A stretch of DNA of 64,000 nt from Homoserinimonas aerilata. GTDB taxonomy: Bacteria > Actinomycetota > Actinomycetes > Actinomycetales > Microbacteriaceae. The notes beneath the pieces are model-generated. The model had not been told where the DNA came from, made no database searches, and worked only from the letters and a program-made list of their open reading frames with translations. Position numbers and translations under genes: made by a program. Location: assembly GCF_006716125.1 (NCBI RefSeq), contig NZ_VFOM01000002.1:1-64000 (forward strand), written 5' to 3'. Below, in pieces: positions 53,759 to 63,712 of this stretch (position 1 is its first letter; the number at the start of each line of letters is the position of its first letter).

Positions 53759-55197
53759 GTGACGACCTCTCCGTCTCCGGCGGCGGGATGCACAGGGTCA
53801 CCACTGCGGAGATCGGCGGCTACTCCGCTCAGCTTCGGCAGTTGTCGGAGGAGGTGGCGAGCTGTCGGATGCTGCTCGACCGGGTCGATCGCGTGGTCAC
53901 GGGAGAGGACATCGTCATGGCGAACCTCCCGTATTCGGCGGCGCTCGCCGAGGGCGCCATCGACGAGGCACGCTTCTTTCTGGAGGCGCTGGTGATCGAC
54001 GGGCAGATGCTCGCAGGCCTGCTCGACACCGCGGCATCCGGTTATGGCCTTGCTGAGGCGATGACCCAGTCGATGCTGCGGGAACTCGCCGGGAGGCAGG
54101 CCTACGGGCTGGGCGCGCTCATGTCATCCGTACCGGCGATCGGCGGGCTGTTCCTCCTCGGGGCCGGTGTCAGCGTCGCAGGTTTCGCCGCGCTGGCCGC
54201 GATCGACCAGGGCTCCCTGGTCGCGCGCTGGCTGGAGATGAACCGGGAGGTGCTCAACGATCCCCGCACCGTGGAGCTGGTGAGACTCGGGGTGATGAGC
54301 GTCGACGATTTCGGAGGCGGCCTGCTCGGCCTGCCCTCGGAGTTGGTCGCGTTCCTCGGCAGCGACCAGATCGCCGTGACCGGGCTCGCCGGCACGGCGA
54401 CCGTGCTGACGGCGGGAGCCCGGGCGGTCGGTCTGCTCAGAGAGGGCCCCGTGGCGGCCACCCGCATGAGCAAGTCTCGGATCGACGCGACGGCGCCATC
54501 CGCGGTGCCCGCAGGTTTCGCCGACAGGGCGGCCCGCATCCCGCCGAGCCCTCAGCAGATTCGCATCGATCGCTACGAGGTCACGGGCGAGCCCGACCGC
54601 TTCGAGGTGTACATCGCGGGCACGAAGGACTTCTCACCCGTCACCGGAGAAGATCCGTGGGATCTGACGAGCAATCTGGGGCTCGTCTCCGGCAGCGAGC
54701 TCGCCGGCTCGACCCGCGCACTCGTACAGGCGATGGCCGACGCGGGCGTGACCGCGGAGACGCCCGTGATGCTGACCGGTCACTCGCAGGGCGCGATGCT
54801 CGCCATGGCGGTCGCGGGCTCGGGCGATTACGACGTGAGAGGCGTGCTCACCCTCGGTGGGCCGACCGGGCAGATGGACTCGCCCGATGTGCCCGTACTC
54901 AAGGTCGAACACGCGGGAGACCTCGTGATCGCCGCGGGCGGGCTCGAGAAGAGCACCACTGCCGTCATCGTCACCCGTGACCTCTTCGCCAACACCACCG
55001 TGCCGCTGGGCACGCTCCTGCCCTCCCATGATCTGTCGCGCTACCAGCAGACCGCCGCGCTCATCGATGGCAGTGGCGAAGCGCACGTGACCGCTGTGGG
55101 AAAGTCGTTCGACTCCTTCACCAGGGGCGCCGTGAGCGTCGAGACGAGCACCTGGCAGGCCCGTCGCATCAGCGAAGACGCGACGGCCACCCGCTGA
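53755..55197 (+). CDS. Alpha/beta-hydrolase-type protein with helical N-terminal region
   Basis: 480 residues. The N-terminal ~110 residues are helical and resemble WXG/ESX partner modules (YSAQLRQLSEEVASCRMLLDRVDRV). Two hydrophobic segments follow (~residues 125-165 and ~205-225). The C-terminal ~200 residues form an alpha/beta-hydrolase core with the nucleophile elbow GHSQG (Ser ~344), a possible acid in HAGDLV and a His in PSHDLSRY. No signal peptide. Coupled to the WXG-like gene. Esterase/lipase activity is inferred from the elbow; substrate unknown. It could be a secreted effector-like or cell-envelope lipase. Confidence 0.75.
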   Translation: MSDDLSVSGGGMHRVTTAEIGGYSAQLRQLSEEVASCRMLLDRVDRVVTGEDIVMANLPYSAALAEGAIDEARFFLEALVIDGQMLAGLLDTAASGYGLAEAMTQSMLRELAGRQAYGLGALMSSVPAIGGLFLLGAGVSVAGFAALAAIDQGSLVARWLEMNREVLNDPRTVELVRLGVMSVDDFGGGLLGLPSELVAFLGSDQIAVTGLAGTATVLTAGARAVGLLREGPVAATRMSKSRIDATAPSAVPAGFADRAARIPPSPQQIRIDRYEVTGEPDRFEVYIAGTKDFSPVTGEDPWDLTSNLGLVSGSELAGSTRALVQAMADAGVTAETPVMLTGHSQGAMLAMAVAGSGDYDVRGVLTLGGPTGQMDSPDVPVLKVEHAGDLVIAAGGLEKSTTAVIVTRDLFANTTVPLGTLLPSHDLSRYQQTAALIDGSGEAHVTAVGKSFDSFTRGAVSVETSTWQARRISEDATATR

Positions 55198-55235
55198 TGT
55201 GCGCGGTCACCGACGCCTGTGAAGCCGGGGTCAGG

Positions 55236-55640
55236 TTAGCGGCGGGCCGAGGAGCCCAACACCGGCCGCAGAACGATGGAGATCAGCCAGCTCAGGATGG
55301 CCAGCACCACGGCACCGAGAACACCCCACCAGAATCCGTCGACGACGAGGCCGAAGCCGAGCAGGCCGGTCAGCCAGGCCACCAGCATCAGCAGCAGCGC
55401 GTTGACGACGAGGGCGATCAGCCCGAGCGTCAGGATGTACAGCGGGAATGCGACGATGCGCACCAGATTGCCGATGAACCCGTTCACCACGCCGAAGACG
55501 AGAGCCACCAGCAGATAGGTGAGCACCACCGCCAGGGTGTCGCCAGGCGCGAACGGCACCACGCGCACACCGGCCACAAGGAGGGTCGTCAACCAGAGGG
55601 CGAGGGCATTGATCAGCAGGCGCACAAGAAAGCGGGACAT
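55236..55640 (-). CDS. Phage-holin-4-type membrane protein (YvlD-like)
   Basis: 134-residue protein with four transmembrane helices (LVRLLINALALWLTTLLVAGV; TYLLVALVFGVVNGFIG; FPLYILTLGLIALVVNALLLMLV; GVLGAVVLAILSWLISIVL). This matches the family named 'phage holin 4 superfamily' / YvlD, which is widespread on chromosomes and not a sign of prophage. ATG at 55640. Divergent from hisC. No associated phage genes nearby. Confidence 0.85.
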   Translation of the reverse strand: MSRFLVRLLINALALWLTTLLVAGVRVVPFAPGDTLAVVLTYLLVALVFGVVNGFIGNLVRIVAFPLYILTLGLIALVVNALLLMLVAWLTGLLGFGLVVDGFWWGVLGAVVLAILSWLISIVLRPVLGSSARR

Positions 55641-55698
55641 GACCCCACTATCGCAGCCGACGCGGCGTCGATCAACGCTCGTGCGTAAAGTTGCATGG

Positions 55699-56781
55699 GT
55701 GACCACCGCAGAGAACCCGCCCGTGCGCATCCGCCCCGAGATCGCAGCGACACAGCCCTACCGACAAGGCAGGCAGGCCGCGCCGGATGCCTTCAAGCTG
55801 TCGTCGAACGAGAGCCCCTTCGCGCCGCACCCCGCCGTGACCGCCGCCATCGCCGAGGCCACGATCAATCGCTACCCGGATGCATCCGCTCAGGCACTGC
55901 GTGATGTGCTCGCCGCTCGCCATGGCGTCAGCAGCGACATGGTGCACGTGGGGGCCGGCTCCGTCTCGATCCTGTCGCAGCTCATCCAGGCCGTCGCAGG
56001 GCCCGGCGACGAGGTCATCTACTCGTGGCGCTCCTTCGAGGCCTACCCCGGGCTCGTCACCGTCGCCGGTGCGAACAGCGTTCAGGTGCCGAGTCTGACC
56101 GACCACCGGCACGACCTGCCCGCCATGGCCGCCGCCGTCACCGAGCGCACGCGCGCCATCATCGTCTGCTCCCCCAACAACCCGACCGGGACGATCGTCA
56201 CAGAAGACGAGTTCACCGCATTCATGGCCGAGGTGCCCCGCAGCGTGCTCGTCATGTTCGACGAGGCCTACATCGAGTTCGCGGGGCCGGATGCGGCGCG
56301 CGGTCCTGCTCTGCTGGCCGAGCATCCGAATCTCGTCGTACTCAAGACCTTCTCCAAGGCGTACGGGCTCGCCGGCCTGCGCATCGGCTACGGCCTCGGT
56401 GCCCCATACATTCTCGACGCCGCGCGCGCCACCGCCATCCCGCTCTCCGTCACGGAGCAGGGCCAGCGGGCCGCGCTCGCCGCGCTCGCCCACGAGGACG
56501 ACTACCGGCAGCAACTCGACGAGATCATCGCCAGGCGCGAACAGATCACGGATGCGCTCATCGCGCAGGGCTGGAAGGTGCCGCGCTCACACGGCAACTT
56601 CGTCTGGCTCCCGACAGGAGATTTCACGACCGCAGCAGCAGAGCTCTTCATGGAACGCGGCATCGTCGCCCGGGCGCTCGGGGAGGGCATCCGGATCTCC
56701 ATCGGAGAGGCAGAATCTGTCGATACACTCCTAAAGGCTGCGGCAGAGGTTGTCGCCAAGCTACCGTCAGCCGCCCAGTAG
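55699..56781 (+). CDS. hisC: HisC-like PLP aminotransferase (histidinol-phosphate / aromatic)
   Basis: 360-residue fold-type I aminotransferase. FKLSSNESPFAPHPAV at the N-terminus, SPNNPTG, VMFDEAYIEF, and the PLP lysine in LKTFSKAYGLAGLRIGYG, ending with a normal C-terminal domain. GTG at 55699. Length and motifs fit HisC. Located away from any his genes in this window and near a 2-oxoacid dehydrogenase, so it may be the second copy often called Pat (phenylalanine/aromatic aminotransferase) in actinobacteria. Substrate preference cannot be read from sequence. Confidence 0.85.
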   Translation: MTTAENPPVRIRPEIAATQPYRQGRQAAPDAFKLSSNESPFAPHPAVTAAIAEATINRYPDASAQALRDVLAARHGVSSDMVHVGAGSVSILSQLIQAVAGPGDEVIYSWRSFEAYPGLVTVAGANSVQVPSLTDHRHDLPAMAAAVTERTRAIIVCSPNNPTGTIVTEDEFTAFMAEVPRSVLVMFDEAYIEFAGPDAARGPALLAEHPNLVVLKTFSKAYGLAGLRIGYGLGAPYILDAARATAIPLSVTEQGQRAALAALAHEDDYRQQLDEIIARREQITDALIAQGWKVPRSHGNFVWLPTGDFTTAAAELFMERGIVARALGEGIRISIGEAESVDTLLKAAAEVVAKLPSAAQ

Positions 56782-56899
56782 GCCCGGTTAGATTGGAAAG
56801 TCGGCGATGCCGGATGCGACCCCTCGGGGGCGCAGCACGCCCGGTGAACCCGCCGCGGCGGCAGGACCAACGACCCGAAGGACAGCGGAGGTCACCCCT

Positions 56900-58015
56900 G
56901 TGACAGATAGCCCGACGACCGTACAGTTGCTCGACGCCAACGGCGTGCTCTCCACGGAAGGCGTCGCCGCCGACTACCTGAAGTATGTCGACGCGCTCAG
57001 CGATGACCAGCTCAGGACGTTCCACCGCGACATGGTCGTGGTGCGCCGCTTCGACCGCGAGGCGACCAATCTGCAGAAGCAGGGCGAGATGGGTCTGTGG
57101 GTCCCGAGCGTCGGCCAGGAGGCGGCTCAGGTCGGCTCGGCCTACGCGACCCGCGCACAGGACCACATCTTTCCCGCCTACCGTGAGCACGCCGTCGGCA
57201 TGATCCGCGGCCTCGACCTGATCCACATCATCGAGTTGCTGCGCGGCAACACGCACGGCGGCTGGAACCCCGCGGAGACCGGCAACTTCCACCTGTACAC
57301 CCTCGTCATCGGCTCGCACACGCTGCACGCGACCGGCTATGCCATGGGCATCCAGCTCGATGGGCGCGCCGGCACGGGCAACCCCTCCTCCGACGAGGCC
57401 GTCGTCGTCTACTTCGGCGACGGCGCCACCTCGCAGGGTGACGTCAGCGAGGCCTTCGTCTTCGCGGCCAGCTACCAGACCCCGCAGGTGTTCTTCCTGC
57501 AGAACAACCACTGGGCGATCTCGGTCCCCGTCGAGGTCCAGTCGCGCACGCCGCTCTACCTGCGCTCGGAGGGCTTCGGCATCCCCAGCGTTCAGATCGA
57601 CGGCAACGACGTGCTCGCCAGTTTCGCCGTCACCGCCAAGCTCCTCGACGACGCCCGCGCCGGCCGCGGGCCGCAGCTCGTCGAAGCACTCACGTACCGC
57701 ATCGGAGCGCACACCTCCTCCGACGACCCCACCAAGTACCGCAGCGATGAAGAGCTGCAGTCGTGGGTGGCCCGTGATCCGATTGCACGTTTCGAGGCAT
57801 ACCTGCGCTCGCGCGGGGAGTCCCAGCAGTTCTTCGACGATGTCGCGACCGAGGCGGAGGACTTCGCCGCGGACATTCGCCGCCGCACGCTCGAGCTCGC
57901 AAAGCCCTCCACCGACAAGATCTTCGACCACGTCTACTCGGAGGAGCATCCGGTGATCACGGAGCAGAAGAGATGGCTGGCCGACTACGAGGCATCGTTC
58001 GGAGGCGGCGCATGA
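56900..58015 (+). CDS. 2-oxoacid dehydrogenase E1 component, alpha subunit
   Basis: 371-residue thiamine-pyrophosphate enzyme subunit of pyruvate or branched-chain oxoacid dehydrogenase. GTG start at 56900 has GGAGG eight bases upstream; an earlier ATG at 56807 adds 31 residues but lacks a site. The TPP motif GDGATSQGDVSEAFVFAASYQTPQVFFLQNNHWAIS is complete, and IGAHTSSDDPTKYR is the phosphorylation-loop region. Its stop overlaps the E1-beta start (ATGA). Resembles the actinobacterial BkdA/PdhA group. Confidence 0.92.
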   Translation: MTDSPTTVQLLDANGVLSTEGVAADYLKYVDALSDDQLRTFHRDMVVVRRFDREATNLQKQGEMGLWVPSVGQEAAQVGSAYATRAQDHIFPAYREHAVGMIRGLDLIHIIELLRGNTHGGWNPAETGNFHLYTLVIGSHTLHATGYAMGIQLDGRAGTGNPSSDEAVVVYFGDGATSQGDVSEAFVFAASYQTPQVFFLQNNHWAISVPVEVQSRTPLYLRSEGFGIPSVQIDGNDVLASFAVTAKLLDDARAGRGPQLVEALTYRIGAHTSSDDPTKYRSDEELQSWVARDPIARFEAYLRSRGESQQFFDDVATEAEDFAADIRRRTLELAKPSTDKIFDHVYSEEHPVITEQKRWLADYEASFGGGA

Positions 58016-58998
58016 GCGGGCAGTTCGAGGAGATGCCCCTCGCGAAGGCCCTCAACGCGGGCCTGCGCAAGGCGATGGAGGATGACAAGAAGGTCATCCT
58101 CATGGGCGAGGACATCGGCCCGCTCGGCGGCGTGTTCCGCGTCACCGAGCACCTGCAGCGCGACTTCGGCAAGCAGCGCGTAATGGACACCCCCCTCGCA
58201 GAGTCCGGCATCATCGGCACCGCGATCGGCCTGGCCATGCGCGGCTACCGCCCCGTCTGCGAGATCCAGTTCGACGGCTTCATCTTTCCCGGCTTCGACC
58301 AGATCACGACGCAGCTGGCGAAGATGACCAACCGGCATGAGGGGCAGGTGCGGATGCCTGTGGTCATCCGGGTTCCCTACGGCGGTCACATCGGCGCGGT
58401 CGAGCACCACCAGGAGAGCCCTGAGGCGTACTTCGCGCACACCCCCGGTCTGCGCCTGGTGAGCCCCAGCACGCCGCACGACGCCTACTGGATGATCCAG
58501 GAGGCCGTCGCCTCGAACGACCCGGTCATGTTCTTCGAGCCGAAGAGCCGCTACTGGCACAAGGGCCCCGTCGATCTCTCCGGCAACGGCGCAGAGCTGC
58601 ACGCCACCAAGGTCGTGCGCACCGGTGACGACGTGACCGTGCTCGGGCACGGCGCCATGGTGAACGTGCTGATGCAGGCGGCCGAGATCGCCGCCGGCGA
58701 AGGACGCAGCGTCGAGGTCATCGACCTGCGCTCACTGTCGCCGGTTGACTACGACCCCATCGTCGAGTCGGTGCGCAAGACCGGTCGTCTCGTGATCGCT
58801 TCGGAGGCTCCCGGTTTCGTCGGCATCCCCTCCGAGATCGCGGCGACCGTCACCGAGCGTGCCTTCTACTCACTCGAGGCGCCCGTTCTGCGGGTTTCGA
58901 GCTTTGATGCGCCGTTCCCTCCTGCGAAGCTGGAGACGACGTACCTCCCCGACGCCGACCGCGTGCTCGAGGCGGTCGACAGGGCTCTCGCGTACTGA
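58012..58998 (+). CDS. 2-oxoacid dehydrogenase E1 component, beta subunit
   Basis: 328-residue beta subunit. [38 protein letters not shown] is the family N-terminus with the conserved Glu contacting [40 protein letters not shown], and C-terminal [15 protein letters not shown] follow. Coupled to the alpha subunit. Forms the alpha2-beta2 decarboxylase that passes the acyl group to the E2 lipoate. Confidence 0.95.
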   Translation: MSGQFEEMPLAKALNAGLRKAMEDDKKVILMGEDIGPLGGVFRVTEHLQRDFGKQRVMDTPLAESGIIGTAIGLAMRGYRPVCEIQFDGFIFPGFDQITTQLAKMTNRHEGQVRMPVVIRVPYGGHIGAVEHHQESPEAYFAHTPGLRLVSPSTPHDAYWMIQEAVASNDPVMFFEPKSRYWHKGPVDLSGNGAELHATKVVRTGDDVTVLGHGAMVNVLMQAAEIAAGEGRSVEVIDLRSLSPVDYDPIVESVRKTGRLVIASEAPGFVGIPSEIAATVTERAFYSLEAPVLRVSSFDAPFPPAKLETTYLPDADRVLEAVDRALAY

Positions 58999-59026
58999 CG
59001 CGGGCCACAACAGACAAGGACACAGC

Positions 59027-60376
59027 ATGAGCGCATCCGAATTCCTGCTGCCGGACGTCGGCGAGGGGCTCACCGAGGCCGAGATCGTGTCGTGGAAGGT
59101 CAAGGCGGGCGACCAGGTCACCGTCAACCAGACCCTCGTCGAGATCGAGACGGCCAAGTCGATCGTCGAACTGCCGTCGCCGTTCACGGGTGTCGTCACC
59201 GCCGTGCTCGTCGAGGAGGGCGCGACGGTCGACGTCGGCACCCCCATCATCTCCGTCTCCACGGGTGCCGAGCCGGTGGATGCTCCCGCGCCGGCCCGCG
59301 GGCCCGCCGACGATGTGGTCGCCGACACGGCAGACACCATCTCCCCCGAAGATCAGGGGCCGGATGCCACGAAGGCCGACGACAAGCCGGGCGCGGTTCT
59401 CGTCGGCTACGGACTGAAGGGGCAGGTGGCCTCGCGCCGAGGCGCCCGGGCCGCCGCCATGCCGACCATCGACCCTGCCGGGCTTCGCCTCGATCGCGTG
59501 CCCGCGGCATCCGCATCGTCTGTCATCGCGAAGCCGCCGATCCGCAAGCTTGCGAAGGACCTCGGCGTCGACCTGAGCCAGGTGAACCCGAGCGGTCTCG
59601 CGGGCGAGATCCTGCGCGAGGACGTCGTTCGGGGGGCCTCGCAGGCGAGCGTGTTCCGCAACATCGAGACGCCGGCGTGGGGCGTCGATCGTGAGGAGTA
59701 CATCCCGGTCAAGGGAGTGCGCAAGGCGATCGCGACGGGCATGGTCAAGAGCGCCTTCACGGCACCACACGTGGGTGTCTTCGTCGACGTGGATGCGACG
59801 CGCACGATGGAGTTCGTGAAGCGGCTGAAGAACTCGACCGACTTCGCGGGCGTGAAGGTCTCGCCGATGCTCGTCATGGCGAAGGCCATGATCTGGGCGG
59901 TGCGGCGCAACCCCACCGTGAACTCCACGTGGACGGATGAGCAGATCGTCGTGCACCACTACGTGAACTTCGGCTTCGCCGCGGCGACACCGCGCGGGCT
60001 CGTCGTGCCGAACATCAAGGATGCGCAGGAGTTGTCGCTGCGCGAACTCGCGCAGGCGATCGAGCAGATGACGAACGTTGCGCGCGACGGCAAACTGCAG
60101 CCGGCCGACATGTCGAACGGCACCATCACGGTCACCAACATCGGCGTCTTCGGGATGGACACGGGAACCCCCATCCTGAACCCCGGCGAGGTCGGCATCG
60201 TCGCGCTCGGCACGATCAAGCAGAAGCCGTGGGTGGTCGACGGTGAGGTTCGGCCGCGATTCGTGACGACGCTGGGCGCGAGCTTCGACCACCGCGTGGT
60301 CGACGGCGATGTCGCCAGCCGCTTCCTGGCCGATGTTGCGAGCATCATCGAGGAGCCGGCGCTGTTGCTCGACTGA
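59027..60376 (+). CDS. 2-oxoacid dehydrogenase E2 component (dihydrolipoamide acyltransferase)
   Basis: 449-residue E2. One lipoyl domain (residues 1-80, lipoyl Lys in ETAKSIVEL), Ala/Pro/Asp-rich linker, peripheral-subunit-binding domain ([20 protein letters not shown]), and the catalytic domain with [13 protein letters not shown] charge-reversed linker ([12 protein letters not shown]) is typical of the BkdC group. Follows E1-beta by 28 bases. An E3 gene is not in this window, so a shared Lpd elsewhere is expected. The set is probably a branched-chain or pyruvate dehydrogenase. Confidence 0.94.
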   Translation: MSASEFLLPDVGEGLTEAEIVSWKVKAGDQVTVNQTLVEIETAKSIVELPSPFTGVVTAVLVEEGATVDVGTPIISVSTGAEPVDAPAPARGPADDVVADTADTISPEDQGPDATKADDKPGAVLVGYGLKGQVASRRGARAAAMPTIDPAGLRLDRVPAASASSVIAKPPIRKLAKDLGVDLSQVNPSGLAGEILREDVVRGASQASVFRNIETPAWGVDREEYIPVKGVRKAIATGMVKSAFTAPHVGVFVDVDATRTMEFVKRLKNSTDFAGVKVSPMLVMAKAMIWAVRRNPTVNSTWTDEQIVVHHYVNFGFAAATPRGLVVPNIKDAQELSLRELAQAIEQMTNVARDGKLQPADMSNGTITVTNIGVFGMDTGTPILNPGEVGIVALGTIKQKPWVVDGEVRPRFVTTLGASFDHRVVDGDVASRFLADVASIIEEPALLLD

Positions 60377-60400
60377 GTGGGATGTGCGCGAGTGGCCATT

Positions 60401-60417
60401 TTGACAATGGTTATCAA
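60401..60417. promoter_or_regulatory. Probable Zur box of the zinc-uptake operon
   Basis: Dyad TTGACAATGGTTATCAA, resembling the actinobacterial Zur motif TGANAATNATTNTCA. It overlaps a possible -35 (TTGACA) with TAGGGT (60425-60430) as -10. 64 bases before the binding-protein start, and the Fur-family regulator is in the same operon. Confidence 0.7.
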
Positions 60418-60481
60418 TAGCGTTTAGGGTTGTGATCCGGGCCGAACGCGCCCGAATCCCTGAACTAGAACAGGTCACTCC

Positions 60482-61477
60482 GTGACGAAACAGCACCGCT
60501 CCCTTTCAATCCTCGCGCTCGTCTCCGCGGCCGCACTCGCCCTCACCGGCTGCGCGGCATCCGCCGAACCCGACGACGGCAGGCTCAGCATCGTCGCCTC
60601 CACGAACGTCTACGGCGACATCGCCTCCGCCGTGGCCGGCGATCTGGCAAGCGTGACGAGCATCATCGACAGCGCCGCGCAGGACCCGCACAGCTACGAG
60701 GCGACAGTGCAGGACCAGCTCGCCCTCTCGCGTGCCGACATCGTCATCGAGAACGGCGGAGGCTACGACCCCTTCGTCGACACCATGCTCTCGTCGGTCG
60801 ACAGCAGCGGAATCGTCGTGATCTCGGCATCCGAGGTCTCCGGCCTGATGCCCGGTGCTGAGGACAACCACGCGGAGGACGACCACGCCGCGGATGACCA
60901 CGATCATGCCGACGACGCGCATGCCGACGATCACGCCGGCCACGATCACGTCGCGGGCTTCAACGAGCACGTCTGGTACAGCTTCGAGGCCATGGACCGG
61001 CTTGCCCACGAACTCGCGCATGAGCTCGGCGCGCTCGACGCCGCAAACGCGGCAGCCTACGAGACGAACTACGAGTCGTTCTCGGCGCAGTTGCAGTCGC
61101 TCACGGACGAGGCCGAGGCGCTCCATTCGCAGCACGCGGGTGAGGGCGTCGCGATCACCGAGCCCGTGCCGCTGTACCTGTTCGAGGCGATCGGCCTCGT
61201 CAATCACACTCCGGATGCCTTCAGCGAGGCCGTCGAGGAGGGCAGCGAGGTCTCCCCCAGCGTGCTCCTGGCGACCATCGCGGAGGTCGAGGGCGGCGAG
61301 GTGAGGCTGCTCGCCTACAACGAGCAGACCGCGGGCGCCGAGACCGAGAGGCTTCTGGATGCCGCCACGCAGGCCGGCATCGCGGTGATCGCCCTCACGG
61401 AGACACTGCCGGAGGGATCCGGTTACATCGACTGGATGAGCGACAATCTCGCGGCCATCGCGGGGGCACTCGCCTGA
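60482..61477 (+). CDS. znuA: Zinc/metal ABC transporter substrate-binding lipoprotein
   Basis: 331-residue cluster A-I metal receptor. GTG start at 60482. Signal and lipobox ALTGCAAS. Family features: ASTNVYGDIASAVAG and a highly His/Asp-rich loop (residues ~125-160, e.g. DDHDHADDAHADDHAGHDH) typical of ZnuA-type zinc proteins, then FNEHVWYSFEAM. The loop argues for zinc over manganese. First gene of znuA-znuC-znuB-zur. Confidence 0.93.
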   Translation: MTKQHRSLSILALVSAAALALTGCAASAEPDDGRLSIVASTNVYGDIASAVAGDLASVTSIIDSAAQDPHSYEATVQDQLALSRADIVIENGGGYDPFVDTMLSSVDSSGIVVISASEVSGLMPGAEDNHAEDDHAADDHDHADDAHADDHAGHDHVAGFNEHVWYSFEAMDRLAHELAHELGALDAANAAAYETNYESFSAQLQSLTDEAEALHSQHAGEGVAITEPVPLYLFEAIGLVNHTPDAFSEAVEEGSEVSPSVLLATIAEVEGGEVRLLAYNEQTAGAETERLLDAATQAGIAVIALTETLPEGSGYIDWMSDNLAAIAGALA

Positions 61478-61542
61478 GCGACCGGACTATCGTTGAGGGT
61501 CGCCGGAATGCCGGCGGCCCTCACCCGTTGAAGATGAAGACA

Positions 61543-62409
61543 ATGAGCGAAACGACAGGCGAACACGCCTCCGCACCCTTGGCCGCGACGGCCGACCCTG
61601 TGCTGCGGATGCGATCGGCGACCCTGAGGTTCGGCGATCGGGTGCTCTGGAACAGGCTCAACCTCGATGTCAGGCCCGGCGAGTTCATCGCCGTCCTCGG
61701 CCCCAACGGCACCGGAAAGACGAGCCTGCTCAAGGCCATCCTCGGCCAACAGTCGCTCAGCTCCGGCACCTTGGAACTCCTCGGCCGGCCGGTGGGACGC
61801 GGCAGCCGCCAGATCGGCTACATCCCGCAGCAGAAGCTCATCGAGCAGGGCACCCCGTTGCGCGCCCGCGACCTCGTCACGCTCGGCATCACCGGCCACC
61901 GTTGGGGGCTTCCCGTCTCCTCCCCCGCCGTGCGCCGTCGCGTCGACGAGGTGCTCGAGAGTGTCGGCGCCACCTCTTTCGCGGGTGCGCCCGTCGCGAG
62001 CCTCTCCGGCGGTGAGCAGCAGCGCATCCGTGTCGGCCAGGCCATCGCCGACAGCCCGAAGCTGCTGCTCTGTGACGAGCCGCTCATCTCGCTCGACCTC
62101 AACCATCAGCATGTCGTGAGCGAACTCATCGACGAACGGCGCAAGGCCCTGCGCACGGCCGTGCTCTTCGTCACGCACGATGTGAACCCCATCCTCGACA
62201 AGGTCGACCGGGTGCTCTATCTGGCGGGCGGCAACTTCAGGATCGGCACGCCGGAGGAGGTGCTGCGCTCCGAGGTGCTGTCGTACATGTACGGCACGCC
62301 CGTCGAGGTCATCCGCACCCGCGGCCGCGTCGCCGTGCTGGGCGCCCCCGAGGGCTACGGGGTGCACGATCACCTTGAGCACCACGTCGACGACGGGTGG
62401 CACCGATGA
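61543..62409 (+). CDS. znuC: Zinc ABC transporter ATP-binding protein
   Basis: 288-residue ABC ATPase. Walker A GPNGTGKTSLLK, signature SLSGGEQQRIRVG, Walker B LLLCDEPLISLD, switch His in VTHDVNP. ATG at 61543 (MSETTGEHAS) was taken; 61534 is an alternative. A C-terminal extension of ~40 residues carries His residues (YGVHDHLEHHVDDGWHR), possibly zinc-binding. Overlaps znuB by ATGA. Confidence 0.92.
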   Translation: MSETTGEHASAPLAATADPVLRMRSATLRFGDRVLWNRLNLDVRPGEFIAVLGPNGTGKTSLLKAILGQQSLSSGTLELLGRPVGRGSRQIGYIPQQKLIEQGTPLRARDLVTLGITGHRWGLPVSSPAVRRRVDEVLESVGATSFAGAPVASLSGGEQQRIRVGQAIADSPKLLLCDEPLISLDLNHQHVVSELIDERRKALRTAVLFVTHDVNPILDKVDRVLYLAGGNFRIGTPEEVLRSEVLSYMYGTPVEVIRTRGRVAVLGAPEGYGVHDHLEHHVDDGWHR

Positions 62410-63305
62410 TGGCGCAGCTCAGCGACGTCATGACGGCGCTCTTCGACTTCACCGACTACGGCGATCTGCTGTACCTGGTGCGCAACTCGCTCATCGCGGG
62501 CGCCATCCTCGGCATCGTCGGCGGCCTCATCGGCCCCTTCGTCATGAGCCGCGATCTGGCCTTCGCGGTGCACGGCATCAGCGAGCTGTCGTTCGCGGGG
62601 GCCGCCGCGGCCCTACTCCTGGGTGTGAATGTCGTCGCCGGCTCGATCGGTGGCTCGCTCATCGCCGCGGTGCTCATCGGGCTGCTCGGCACGCGCGCCC
62701 GCGAACGCAACTCCATCATCGGCGTTCTGATGCCCTTCGGCCTGGGTCTCGGCATCCTGTTCCTCTCCCTCTATGAGGGGCGCACGGCCAACAAGTTCGG
62801 CCTGCTCACGGGACAGATCGTCTCGGTCGACAACCCGCAACTGGTGCTCATGCTCGTGATCTCGGCGATCGTGGTCACCGGTCTGCTCGTGATCTGGCGC
62901 CCGCTCATCTTCGCGAGCGTCGACCCGGATGTCGCGCGCGCCAGGGCGGTACCCGTCACGGGCCTCTCCATGGCATTCATGGTGCTGCTGGGTCTCGCGA
63001 CGGCCATCAGCATCCAGATTGTCGGCGCACTTCTCGTGATGGCGCTGCTCGTCACGCCCGCGGCCGCGGCCATGCGCGTGACCTCCTCGCCCGTGAAGAC
63101 GCCGCTGCTGAGCGTGCTGTTCGCCGTCGTCTCCGTCGTGGGCGGCATCATGCTGTCGCTCGGCGGGGCGCTGCCGATCAGCCCGTTCGTCACAACCATC
63201 TCGTTCCTCATCTACATCGTGTGCCGTGTGATCGGCTGGTACCGTGAGCGCAACGGACTGGATGCGAGGAGACAGGCGGCGTCGAGCCCCCAGGTGATGC
63301 TGTGA
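62406..63305 (+). CDS. znuB: Zinc ABC transporter permease
   Basis: 299-residue ABC-3 family permease with ~8 transmembrane helices. Motifs: VRNSLIAGAILGIVGGLIGPFVMSRDLAFAVHGISELSFAGAA (ABC-3 hallmark), IQIVGALLVMALLVTPAAAAMRVT. ATG overlaps the znuC stop. Its own stop overlaps the regulator start (TGATG). Confidence 0.94.
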   Translation: MMAQLSDVMTALFDFTDYGDLLYLVRNSLIAGAILGIVGGLIGPFVMSRDLAFAVHGISELSFAGAAAALLLGVNVVAGSIGGSLIAAVLIGLLGTRARERNSIIGVLMPFGLGLGILFLSLYEGRTANKFGLLTGQIVSVDNPQLVLMLVISAIVVTGLLVIWRPLIFASVDPDVARARAVPVTGLSMAFMVLLGLATAISIQIVGALLVMALLVTPAAAAMRVTSSPVKTPLLSVLFAVVSVVGGIMLSLGGALPISPFVTTISFLIYIVCRVIGWYRERNGLDARRQAASSPQVML

Positions 63306-63712
63306 TGAGTGCGGATGTGAAGAAGCGGAACACGTGGCAGCGCGAGGCCGTGCGCGAGGCGCTCGCCCGCAACGACGGTTTCGTCAGTGCGCAGACCCTG
63401 TTCTCGTCGCTGCGCGACGGCGGCAGCACGATCGGCCTCGCGACGGTGTACCGCGCGCTCGCCGACCTGGCTTCGGGCGGCGAGGCCGACACGCTGCAGC
63501 AGGAGGGCGAGAGCCTGTTCCGGGCGTGCTCGCTGAGCGGCCACCACCACCACCTGATCTGTCGCAACTGCGGAACCACGGTCGAGATCCAGGCGGATGC
63601 TGTGGAGCGGTGGGCGCACGAGGTCGCGGCCGAGCACGGTTTCACCCGGGCGGAGCACGTCGTCGACGTCTTCGGGCTGTGCGCGGCCTGCTCTGCGCAG
63701 CTCCCAGCTTGA
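63305..63712 (+). CDS. zur: Fur family regulator, probably Zur
   Basis: 135-residue Fur-family repressor. Winged helix with NTWQREAVREALARNDGFVSAQTLF and IGLATVYRALADL; regulatory metal site in SLSGHHHHLICRNCG; structural zinc site formed by CRNC and CAAC. ATG at 63305 overlaps the znuB stop; GTG at 63302 is possible. Being in the zinc importer operon behind a Zur-like box, zinc responsiveness is the best guess. Confidence 0.9.
   Translation: MSADVKKRNTWQREAVREALARNDGFVSAQTLFSSLRDGGSTIGLATVYRALADLASGGEADTLQQEGESLFRACSLSGHHHHLICRNCGTTVEIQADAVERWAHEVAAEHGFTRAEHVVDVFGLCAACSAQLPA

Noticed and set aside
55236..55640. Holin-like protein as sign of a prophage
   Set aside because: The YvlD/phage-holin-4 family is chromosomal and no phage structural, lysis or integrase gene is nearby.
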